A DNA stretch of 38,853 nucleotides from CAYTCZ01 sp964436315 (GTDB lineage Bacteria > Actinomycetota > Thermoleophilia > Gaiellales > Gaiellaceae). Shown in pieces: positions 22,491-29,748 of this stretch. Each line of letters opens with the position of its first letter. Position 1 is the first letter of the stretch. The DNA is taken from assembly GCA_964436315.1 (NCBI GenBank), contig CAYTCZ010000021.1:1-38853 (forward strand), given 5' to 3'. Made by a program: the position numbers and the translations under genes. Under the pieces are notes generated by a model. It saw nothing but the letters and a program-made list of their open reading frames with translations, made no database searches and had not been told where the DNA came from.

Positions 22491-23871
22491 GCGCCTCAGT
22501 CGAAAGAGGTTCATCGGCGGTGTTGCCGGCGTTGGGCTCGGCCTGAGCCTCGCTGGCGTCCTCGCTGCGTGCGGCGGTGACGACGACGCAGCCGCCGACG
22601 GGGAGGCGGCGCCTACCGAGGAACCTGTTGCGCCGACCGAGGAGGAGCCGGCTCCGACGGCCGCCGGTGAGGCGGCGACTGCTTCTGGGACTCCAATCGT
22701 GATCGGCTCTGCTTATCCGACTGTGAACTCCCCCGCCGACGCCGTGCAAATGGAGCAGGGCTCCGGGCTCGCAAGGGAGGAGATCAACAACGCGGGCGGG
22801 GTGGCCGGACGCCCCATCGAGCAAGAGATCGTCGACATGAACAGCTTCGACGGCGAGAGCCTCACGAGCGCGTTCAACGACCTCGTCAGCAAGGAGGTCG
22901 ACGCGATCATCCTCGGCTACCACAACGTGGCGGGTACGAACGACGTTCTCGCTGCCTACGGGGCTCCGTACCTGAACGCGTCGACGGCCGAATGGCAGGT
23001 CACCGAGATGAAGTCGGATCCGGAGAGGTACAAGAACGTCTTCCAGGCCGACCCGACAGAGGTCCCGTACGGCTTGGGGTTCCCGCCTTTCCTGAACGCC
23101 TTGGAAGCGCAGGGGCTCTTCAGCCCGCCGTCGAAGTCGATCTACATCATCGAGGGCGACATCGTCTACGGCCAGACCATCGCGGCGGCTTGCGAGGAGG
23201 CGGCACCCGGGGCCGGCTGGGAGATCGCCGGCAAGGATCCGGTCGACACGGCGGGCGGCACGGCGCCGGTGGCCGACTGGACGCCGTTCATCTCCAAGGT
23301 CAGGGACACGGGCGCGACCGCGGTCTTCAACACCCACTGGAACCCCTCCGACCACGCGGCATTCATGAAGGCGTGGGTGGCGGATCCGCCGGATGCGATC
23401 GTCTACCTGCAGTACGGACCATCGATCCCCGAGTTCCTCGAGCTCGCCGGCGACGCCGCGAACGGCGCCATCTGGGCAACGGTTCTCGGCACCATGAACG
23501 ATCCCGTCGGCCTAGGCTTCCAGGAGCGCTACATGGCGAGGTGGGGCGAGGTCGCCGGCTTCTCGAACGCGGGCACGGGTTATGACGAGGTCTACCTGCT
23601 CGCCCACGCCTGGGGAATCACGGGGGACACCCGGAACTTCGATGCCAACATCGCCGAGCTCAAGCGCAACATCATGCGCGGTGTCTCTGGCGGCTACTGG
23701 TTCGGGCACGACGAGGCGAACTACTGTCTCTCCTACCCGAGCGAGATCGCAGATCCGAGCCTGGGAAACCCGCACCTGTTCTTCCAGATCCAGGACCTCT
23801 CGCACCAGATCATCGACCCTGCTCCGTACATCCAGGCGCAGTACCAGCAGCCGCCATGGCTGAGCTTCTAG
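22402..23871 (+). CDS. ABC transporter substrate-binding lipoprotein (HAAT, branched-chain amino acid/amide type)
   Basis: 489 residues. After an acidic repeated N-terminal region comes RLSRKRFIGG, a Tat-like signal with Arg-Lys in place of the twin Arg. A hydrophobic stretch and the lipobox LAAC with Cys57 follow, so the protein is probably exported and lipid-anchored. An acidic Ala/Pro-rich linker (about 58-95) precedes the periplasmic-type LivJ/Leu-binding fold (ADAVQMEQGSGLAREEIN, GGVAGRPIE). GGAAAGGAG is correctly placed for the ATG at 22402; ATG 22432 is an alternative. The four following genes complete an importer. The ligand is unknown; the SBP class binds branched-chain amino acids, urea, amides or aromatic acids. 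Confidence 0.88.
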   Translation: MAEERPTGDGMAEEEPTVEEVAEEASNGRARLSRKRFIGGVAGVGLGLSLAGVLAACGGDDDAAADGEAAPTEEPVAPTEEEPAPTAAGEAATASGTPIVIGSAYPTVNSPADAVQMEQGSGLAREEINNAGGVAGRPIEQEIVDMNSFDGESLTSAFNDLVSKEVDAIILGYHNVAGTNDVLAAYGAPYLNASTAEWQVTEMKSDPERYKNVFQADPTEVPYGLGFPPFLNALEAQGLFSPPSKSIYIIEGDIVYGQTIAAACEEAAPGAGWEIAGKDPVDTAGGTAPVADWTPFISKVRDTGATAVFNTHWNPSDHAAFMKAWVADPPDAIVYLQYGPSIPEFLELAGDAANGAIWATVLGTMNDPVGLGFQERYMARWGEVAGFSNAGTGYDEVYLLAHAWGITGDTRNFDANIAELKRNIMRGVSGGYWFGHDEANYCLSYPSEIADPSLGNPHLFFQIQDLSHQIIDPAPYIQAQYQQPPWLSF

Positions 23872-23909
23872 TCTAGGAGGCTGATCGAGGCAAAACCCGA
23901 TAAGGACGC

Positions 23910-24626
23910 GTGTCGCTCGTCTGCACCGAGATCAGGGCCCTGTACGGGGGCTTCGTGGCCGTCGACGGGGTCTCGCTCTCCGCCGAGGACGGGCACATCC
24001 TCGGGATCGCGGGGCCGAACGGGGCAGGCAAAACGACACTCTTCGACGTCCTCTCCGGATACCACAGCGCCGACGGCGGCCGCGTCGAGCTGAACGGGAC
24101 CGACATCACACGGTTCCCCGTCCACAAGCGCGTCCGCCTCGGCCTCGCCCGCACGTTTCAGTCGCCGATCGTGCCCACCGAACTCACGGTCGGGGAGGCG
24201 CTCGAGGCGGCGCGGATCGCTTGGAAGCCGAAGGCCAAAAGCGCCGACGTCGAAAGCGCGCGCGAGCTCGCCCGTTTCACGACGTCCGACGAGGCTCGCT
24301 GCGGCGGCCTCGATACGCTTGAGCGCCGCAAACTCTTGATCACGTCAGTCCTGATGCGGAAGCCGAGCGTCTTGCTCATGGACGAGCCCTGCTCGGGGCT
24401 GATGCAAGACGAGATCGACGAGATCGACGAGATCATCCGCGAGATGACTTCGGAGACGGGGATGGCGGTGATCGTGGTCGAGCACCGTCTAGAACTCCTG
24501 CACGCGGTCGCGGAGACGGTCCTTGTCATGGACGCGGGACAGACGATCGCCGAAGGTCCCCCGGAAGTCGTCTTTGAAGACCCGGTCGTGCGTGAGGCGT
24601 ACTTCGAGGCACCCGAGGCCGCTTGA
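23910..24626 (+). CDS. ABC transporter ATP-binding protein (LivG type)
   Basis: 238 residues. Walker A is GPNGAGKT (35-42), Q-loop TFQSP (Q84), Walker B VLLMDEP (D158, E159) and H-loop EHR (H192). The usual LSGGQ signature is replaced by LDTLERRKLL (134-143), so the signature is degenerate, as in some LivG proteins. The GTG at 23910 follows AAGGAC and a 38-base gap after the binding-protein gene. With LivF and the permeases it forms the cytosolic motor. Confidence 0.87.
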   Translation: MSLVCTEIRALYGGFVAVDGVSLSAEDGHILGIAGPNGAGKTTLFDVLSGYHSADGGRVELNGTDITRFPVHKRVRLGLARTFQSPIVPTELTVGEALEAARIAWKPKAKSADVESARELARFTTSDEARCGGLDTLERRKLLITSVLMRKPSVLLMDEPCSGLMQDEIDEIDEIIREMTSETGMAVIVVEHRLELLHAVAETVLVMDAGQTIAEGPPEVVFEDPVVREAYFEAPEAA

Positions 24627-25339
24627 CGCCTGCGGTCGCGATCCGGAATCTCTCCGCCGGCTACGGGCCGCTGCGTGTTCTGCACGACATTGATCTCGAG
24701 ATCGCGACCGGCGAGCGAGTCGGCCTCGTCGGGCTCAACGGGCATGGAAAGACGACTCTCCTTCGCTCGGTCATGGGCCTCGTCGACTGGCGCCGAGGTG
24801 AGATTGAGCTGGACGGGAAGTCGATCCTGCGGACGCCGGCGTACAAGCTGGCCAGGGGTGGAGTGGTGCTCATGCCTCAGGGAGACGCCCTCTTCCCGGG
24901 CCTGTCGGTCAGGGAGAACCTCGACGCGGGGGCGTTCGCGACGGGCTGGCGGGAGCGGAAGAAGCGGCGCGATCGTGTGCTCCAGCTCTTCCCCCGCCTC
25001 GCCGGTCGCATGGGCCAGGTAGCGGGCACGCTCTCGGGTGGAGAACGGCGCATGTGCTCGCTTGGGCGCGGGCTGATGACCGATGCCCGTGTATACCTGA
25101 TCGATGAGCCATCGCTCGGGCTCGCTCCCGGCATCGCCGCCGGCCTGTACTCCACCCTCAGGGAGCTTGAGGCAGAAGGCGGCGCGATCATTCTCGCCGA
25201 GCAGAACGAGACGCTGCTCGAGGGCTGGATCGACCGGATCGCGCGGATCCACGGTGGGCAGATCGTCGACATCGAGCCCGGCGCCTTGTCGCCGAACGGC
25301 GCGCCCGGCGAAGCCAAACAAGAGGAGACCGGCAAGTGA
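24623..25339 (+). CDS. ABC transporter ATP-binding protein (LivF type)
   Basis: 238 residues. Walker A is GLNGHGKT (37-44), Q-loop MPQGD (Q86), an intact LSGGE signature (137-141) and Walker B YLIDEP (D161, E162), with the LivF-style LAEQN switch. The TTG at 24623 overlaps the LivG stop (TTGA), indicating coupling. Its signature is intact whereas LivG's is not, so the two ATP sites of the pair may be unequal. The C terminus is extended beyond the usual end by a short charged tail. Confidence 0.87.
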   Translation: MTPAVAIRNLSAGYGPLRVLHDIDLEIATGERVGLVGLNGHGKTTLLRSVMGLVDWRRGEIELDGKSILRTPAYKLARGGVVLMPQGDALFPGLSVRENLDAGAFATGWRERKKRRDRVLQLFPRLAGRMGQVAGTLSGGERRMCSLGRGLMTDARVYLIDEPSLGLAPGIAAGLYSTLRELEAEGGAIILAEQNETLLEGWIDRIARIHGGQIVDIEPGALSPNGAPGEAKQEETGK

Positions 25340-26205
25340 CCGATCTCGTCACGACGGTCAACCTCGCCGCCATTTACGGGATGCTCGCCCTTGGCCTTTC
25401 GCTCACCTGGGCCGGCCTCGGCTTCCTCAATCTCGCCCACGGTGTCACGTTCGCAGCTGCCGGCTACGGCGCCTGGTGGGCCCAGGAAAACATCTCGGGT
25501 CACCCCTCGGTCATCTTCCTCGGCGGCATCGTCGTCGGGGCGGTTGCGGGCGCGATCATTTTCCTGAGCGTGTTTCTCCCGCTCGACGGCAGGGTGAACT
25601 GGGACTTCCGCTCGATCATCGCCTCGCTCGGGCTTGCGATCATCGGCGTCAACACGTTCCTCCTCGTCTTCGGGCCGCAGCGCAAGGGCATCGACTTCCT
25701 CTTCGGAACGAGCAAGTTCAAGCTCGGGGGGACGACGATCACTGCCGACAAGAGCGGAGCGATCATCACCGCGATGATCGTCATGATCCTCGTCGTGATC
25801 GCGCTCATGAAGTCGAGAATCGGTCTCGGCGTGCGGGCGCTGACGCAGAACCCGGAGGGCGCCTCCCTCGTCGGCATCGGCCGGAAGCAGGCAGCGGTCG
25901 CCATCCTCGTCGTCTCGGGTGCGCTTGCCGGCTTGGCGGCTGTTCTGCTCTCTCAGGTCTTTTACCCGGAGCCGAACATCGGCTACCTGCCCCTCCTGAA
26001 GGGTTTGATCGTCGCCCTCCTCGGCGGCCTCGGCAGCATCGGTGGAACGATCATTGCGGCGTTCCTCATCGCCGCGACCGAGGCACTGACAATTCATTAC
26101 CTCGACGCGAGCTGGGTTCTCCTGATGCAGTTCACGCTGATTGCAATTGTGTTGCTGGTCAGGCCTCGCGGCATCGGCGGAATGCTGGAGGCGGCGCGTG
26201 CATAG
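25336..26205 (+). CDS. ABC transporter permease (LivH type)
   Basis: 289 residues with about eight hydrophobic segments, an N terminus of LAAIYGMLALGLSLTWAGLGFLNLAHG (shown in parts: GLSLTW, NLAHG) typical of LivH, and the LVGIGRK / GLGSIGGT permease motifs. The GTG at 25336 overlaps the LivF stop (GTGA). It pairs with the LivM-type permease, forming the channel for the imported solute. Confidence 0.86.
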   Translation: MTDLVTTVNLAAIYGMLALGLSLTWAGLGFLNLAHGVTFAAAGYGAWWAQENISGHPSVIFLGGIVVGAVAGAIIFLSVFLPLDGRVNWDFRSIIASLGLAIIGVNTFLLVFGPQRKGIDFLFGTSKFKLGGTTITADKSGAIITAMIVMILVVIALMKSRIGLGVRALTQNPEGASLVGIGRKQAAVAILVVSGALAGLAAVLLSQVFYPEPNIGYLPLLKGLIVALLGGLGSIGGTIIAAFLIAATEALTIHYLDASWVLLMQFTLIAIVLLVRPRGIGGMLEAARA

Positions 26206-27271
26206 GGCCCTGACCCGGAAGAGCGCGAGTGACGCCGCTTTCTATGGCGGCAGCCTCGCGCTGGCGCTGATCCTGTTCTTCGTCGTCTACGACAACAACA
26301 ACTTCGGCGGGCACTGGGACATCTTCTCCCTGTACGTCTCGATCAACCTGATGTGGATGCTCGTGATCGGGACGGCCGGCATCTACTCTTTCGCGACCGT
26401 TGGCGTCGTGGGCGCGGGCGCGTACCTCGCCGCGTATCTCGCCGGCGGCTCCCCGGGGGGCGAGGACATTGAGGGCGCCCGGTCGCTCAGCGTCATTCTC
26501 ATGGTGCTCGCCGCGGCCGGCTTCGGGGCCCTCCTCGGGGCGATCATCGCGGCCCCGACGATCCGTCTCAAAGGGGTGTACTTCGCCCTCTTCACGATCG
26601 GCATCGCGGAAGTTCTCCGGGCGATCGTCAAGCAGCAGGAGGAACTGGGAAGAAGCGTCGGCCTCGCCGGCGCGTCGAGGTTCCTGAAGCAGGACCAGAT
26701 CGCGACTGCGGACGGGCGAACCATCCACTTCATCGTCGGTCTTGCACTGATCATCTTCTGCCTGATCGTGTATCGCCTCGTCGCCGGCGGCAGACTCGGC
26801 CTGCTCCTTCGTACAGCCCGCGAAAACGAGGGCGTGGCACGGGGGTTCGGCATCGACGTCGTCCGGGCACGGTTCGCCGTGTTCATCATCTCCTCGGCCG
26901 TGCTCGGCCTGATCGGCGGTTTCTACACCGGCATGTACGGCGGCGTCTCGCTGACCATCTTCGACTTCAACACGCTCCTCCTGCTCCTGGCCATGATCGT
27001 CGTCGGCGGCATCGGCTCGGCCAAAGGCGCGATCATCGGTACGGCGCTCCTCCTCTACATCGACCGTACGTACGCCGACTTCAGCACACCCGCGTGGCGC
27101 TTCGTCTGGATCGGCATCATCATGTTCGCGGTCACGCTCGGGACGCACAACGGCTTGGTCGGTGTTCCGTCGCAGATCCACGGTTATATCCAGCGGCGCC
27201 GAGCGCGGGACAAGACGGGCGAGGTCGAACCGGTGCTCGCCCAGTCGGAGTTCGAAGCCCGGGGACTCTAG
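26198..27271 (+). CDS. ABC transporter permease (LivM type)
   Basis: 357 residues with about nine to ten hydrophobic segments. LKGVYFALFTIGIAE and RTARENEGVARGFGID (the cytosolic coupling region), then VVGGIGSAKGAIIGT, are LivM features. The GTG at 26198 lies eight bases before the LivH stop, so translation is coupled; the frame from 26141 overlaps too much to be the start. The C terminus is charged. It is the last transporter gene, and its TAG stop touches the next coding frame directly. Confidence 0.86.
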   Translation: MHRALTRKSASDAAFYGGSLALALILFFVVYDNNNFGGHWDIFSLYVSINLMWMLVIGTAGIYSFATVGVVGAGAYLAAYLAGGSPGGEDIEGARSLSVILMVLAAAGFGALLGAIIAAPTIRLKGVYFALFTIGIAEVLRAIVKQQEELGRSVGLAGASRFLKQDQIATADGRTIHFIVGLALIIFCLIVYRLVAGGRLGLLLRTARENEGVARGFGIDVVRARFAVFIISSAVLGLIGGFYTGMYGGVSLTIFDFNTLLLLLAMIVVGGIGSAKGAIIGTALLLYIDRTYADFSTPAWRFVWIGIIMFAVTLGTHNGLVGVPSQIHGYIQRRRARDKTGEVEPVLAQSEFEARGL

Positions 27272-28357
27272 ATCTCCGGACGGCGGTATCGGGTCGCCGT
27301 TCTCGGCAACTGCTGTACCCACGGCGAGTTCGTCGCCGCCGCCCTCCGCCAGGAGGCAGGTGCCGAGCTCGTAGCCGGCTGGGAGGCGGATCCAGGGCGG
27401 GCGTTGGCGCTTGCACATTCCCTCGGCGCTGAGCTCGTACCGACACCCGAGGCGCTGATTGACGACCCGAGCATCGACGTTGTCGCGGTCAGCTGCGATC
27501 CGAGCGAAAAAGCTCACTGGGTCGAGCAGGCTGCCGCCGCCGGGAAGCACATCTTTCTGAACAAACCCTTCGCGGAGAGCCTCGAGTCGGCTCGCCGCAT
27601 CGAAGCTGCTGTCGAGAGCCACGGTGTGCAGCTCGTCCACGACATCATTGCCGTGCGGTTCGACCCCGTGACGGCGAAGCTCCTCGACGAGGTACGGACC
27701 GGGCGATACGGGGAGCCATTGCACCACGCCCACAACTTTGGAATGACGTTCTCATGCGATTTCCCCCTCGCCGCGTACTGGCCGGAGCGTCTCGACCCGC
27801 CGGCGAGGTCCGGCGGCGGTGAGCTCACGAATCTCGGCTGCTACGCCGTCGACTACATGGTTGCCCTCTGGGGTCTTCCGGCGGCGGTCCAGGCCAAGCG
27901 GATGACGACCTGGGATGTGTACGAGGAGGCCGGCGTGGAGAACTTCGGCCAGATCGTAGCCGACTACGGCGGATTCTTCGCCGTTCTCGCCGCCGGCAAG
28001 CAGCAAGTGCAGTCGCTGCCGTCGATGGATCTCGCGGCGGCGCTCCTTCCCCAGAACTGGCACAACGTTCTCGAGTTGCAGTTCGCCGAGGCGAACGTGA
28101 CGGTCGTTCCCGCGGGCGACTTGATCATGCGCGACGGGCGCGTGGTCTCGGTCGAGGAGTACCTCGGTGACTTCTCCTTTCCGACGCCGTTCGAGCAGCT
28201 CGCTCGAGCGATCGAGAGCGGCATCGCCCCCGATAGCAGCGCGACCGTCGGGCGGTGGGGGGTAGAGGTAACCATGGCGGCATACCGCTCGATCGTTGAT
28301 GGAGGCGCGCCGGTGTCCCTCCCGCTTCGAGACGGACGAAACCCGCTCGTGCATTGA
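27272..28357 (+). CDS. Gfo/Idh/MocA-family oxidoreductase with no normal start codon
   Basis: 361 residues if translation starts at the ATC right after the LivM TAG. The Rossmann strand reads YRVAVLGNCCTHGEF and needs this upstream region; the first ordinary start, TTG at 27404, would cut off the whole nucleotide-binding motif. The dehydrogenase part has VVAVSCDPSEKAH and FLNKPFAE, which contains the family's catalytic Lys but Asn where Glu is usual (EKP). The C-terminal domain is complete. Family members oxidise sugars, inositols or related polyols with NAD(P). Either an ATC start, readthrough from LivM, or one sequencing error (ATC for ATG) must be assumed. The gene is in the frame of the transporter operon. 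Confidence 0.72.
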   Translation: MSGRRYRVAVLGNCCTHGEFVAAALRQEAGAELVAGWEADPGRALALAHSLGAELVPTPEALIDDPSIDVVAVSCDPSEKAHWVEQAAAAGKHIFLNKPFAESLESARRIEAAVESHGVQLVHDIIAVRFDPVTAKLLDEVRTGRYGEPLHHAHNFGMTFSCDFPLAAYWPERLDPPARSGGGELTNLGCYAVDYMVALWGLPAAVQAKRMTTWDVYEEAGVENFGQIVADYGGFFAVLAAGKQQVQSLPSMDLAAALLPQNWHNVLELQFAEANVTVVPAGDLIMRDGRVVSVEEYLGDFSFPTPFEQLARAIESGIAPDSSATVGRWGVEVTMAAYRSIVDGGAPVSLPLRDGRNPLVH

Positions 28358-28430
28358 CGCTCCGAGAACCCCGCTCATACGATGCCCGCTGCAACGCTCA
28401 CCCGCCCTACCTGAGAGGAGTTATGGCCCG

Positions 28431-29360
28431 ATGATCATCGATAGCCACGCGCACGTCTCACGGGCTGATTGGTCGTCGCCGAAGTTCCTCGAAGAGGTGA
28501 TCGAACCCGGGCTGCGCGCCACGGGGGGAACCATTCCCGACACCGTCTATCAGGGCACCGACATCCCGGCGATGATGGACGCCTACCGCGCACTGGGTGT
28601 CGACAAGGTGATGCTCTACGCTGTCGCGCCGCGGGAGCCGCGGAGATTCGGGCGCGACCCAAGGACGCGAGAGATCGCCGGGGCGCACGTCTCGAACGAG
28701 TACATCGCCGGGGTGTGCAGCGAATATCCGGATATGACTCTGCCGGTGATGTCGTTCAACCCGCGTTACGAAGGCGCCACGGTCACCGAGGACATGGAAC
28801 GCGCAGTTCACGAGTTCGGCGCTCGAGCGATCAAGCTGTACCCGACCTACAACCACTATCGCCCGGACGATCGGGAACTCTGCTGGCCGATGTACGAGAA
28901 GGCGCTCGAGCTGAATCTCCCGGTGATCGTCCATCAGTCATGGACGACCCTCGTTGACGCCCCCATGAAGTACCAGTACCCATCCCAGCTGGACGACGTT
29001 GCGCGTGACTTCAGGGAGCTCGTCCTCATCTGCGCGCATTTCGGCCTTCCGTGGATCGAGGAGGCGATGTGCCTGGTCGGGAAGCACGACAACGTCTATG
29101 TCGACGTCAGCTACTGGGCGACGATAGAGGAGCCCGAGATCATCCTGAGGCACCTGCTGCGGTGCCCGAGATACGGCTGTACCTACGACCGCATCCTTTG
29201 GGGGACAGACTTCCCGGTCGCGACACCAGAAGCGAGCCTGGAGCTCTTTCGCGAGATATTGCCTGCGGCGGCGACTCGCCTCGAGTTGGATCCGATTCCT
29301 GCGGATGGCCTCGATCTCATACTGGGCGGAAACGCCGCGCGTATCTACGGCCTCGAGTGA
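28431..29360 (+). CDS. amidohydrolase family (TIM-barrel metal hydrolase)
   Basis: 309 residues beginning MIIDSHAHVS, with the metal-binding HAH pair (H6, H8). Further landmarks are VIVHQSW, ICAHFGLPW and WGTDFPVATP, the latter with the catalytic Asp. This is the pattern of the amidohydrolase-2 group (gamma-resorcylate decarboxylase, L-fuconolactonase and other lactonase or decarboxylase types). A GAGAGGAG site sits before the ATG. The gene is 73 bases after the dehydrogenase, so a dehydrogenase-then-lactonase sequence in a sugar pathway is conceivable. The substrate is not determined. Confidence 0.85.
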   Translation: MIIDSHAHVSRADWSSPKFLEEVIEPGLRATGGTIPDTVYQGTDIPAMMDAYRALGVDKVMLYAVAPREPRRFGRDPRTREIAGAHVSNEYIAGVCSEYPDMTLPVMSFNPRYEGATVTEDMERAVHEFGARAIKLYPTYNHYRPDDRELCWPMYEKALELNLPVIVHQSWTTLVDAPMKYQYPSQLDDVARDFRELVLICAHFGLPWIEEAMCLVGKHDNVYVDVSYWATIEEPEIILRHLLRCPRYGCTYDRILWGTDFPVATPEASLELFREILPAAATRLELDPIPADGLDLILGGNAARIYGLE

Positions 29361-29428
29361 GGCGCTCCTCGCTTCCCTGGGCGGGCGGGCTTTCGCGGGG
29401 CAAAGCCCCGCTTCGCCTCGCTCCTCTG

Positions 29429-29452
29429 GCCCGGCGGTGGCTCCCGCCGGGC
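29429..29452 (+). terminator. nine-base-pair hairpin downstream of the amidohydrolase gene
   Basis: GCCCGGCGG pairs perfectly with CCGCCGGGC around a six-base loop. It is stable but has no T tract, so terminator function is only possible. It lies about 70 bases past the stop. Confidence 0.4.
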
Positions 29453-29548
29453 AGAGCACGGCTCCGCCAACCGCCTGCCGCCGCTGGCGGCGAGATCCTG
29501 CGCTCGCGACCCTCGGCCGTGCCTTCATGCACTGTCCCTCGGGTCGCT

Positions 29549-29569
29549 CGCTGGCCTCTCTTGCCAGCG
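29549..29569 (+). repeat. hairpin of repeat unit, copy 1
   Basis: CGCTGGC pairs with GCCAGCG around the loop CTCTCTT. Compare the copy at 29673-29691, where the stem bases changed on both sides but the loop kept its pattern. Confidence 0.6.
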
Positions 29570-29672
29570 ACGACCCAGAGGCCCGAGCCAAGTGCCCTGA
29601 CGACGCTCGCGGCGCGACCCGTCGCCCTCGGGGCTTGGCCGTACCTTCTATGTACTGCCCTGCGCCCCTCGG

Positions 29673-29691
29673 GCTCGCCTCACTTGCGAGC
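29673..29691 (+). repeat. hairpin of repeat unit, copy 2
   Basis: GCTCGC pairs with GCGAGC around the loop CTCACTT. The stem differs from copy 1 with compensation on both arms. Confidence 0.6.
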
Positions 29692-29748
29692 GCCGTCCCA
29701 GGGAACCGAGCGTGCCTCGGGCTTTAGGCCCTGCGTCCTGCGTGCACG

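Larger units (their letters stand above)
29361..29748. other. 388-bp hairpin-rich intergenic region with two related repeats
   Basis: No convincing gene; frames are open mainly because GC is so high. It holds at least five stem-loops: 29387-29408 (GGGCTTT stem), 29429-29452 (nine-base stem GCCCGGCGG), 29477-29491 (GCCGCC), 29549-29569 (CGCTGGC) and 29673-29691 (GCTCGC). The last two sit in a ~75-base unit that occurs twice, from about 29516 and 29638. Both have a seven-base loop CTCTCTT / CTCACTT. Confidence 0.65.

Noticed and set aside
24158..26097. Long antisense frames opposite the ATPase and LivH genes
   Set aside because: Low-complexity translations opposite clear Walker-motif and permease genes; no ribosome-binding site or homology seen.
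26159..27733. Long antisense open frame (524 codons) opposite the LivM and dehydrogenase genes
   Set aside because: Rich in Asp, Glu, Arg and Gly with no motif; it is the complement of strongly supported membrane and Rossmann-fold genes in high-GC DNA.
29361..29748. CRISPR-like array
   Set aside because: Only two imperfect units, no regular spacers and no cas genes.
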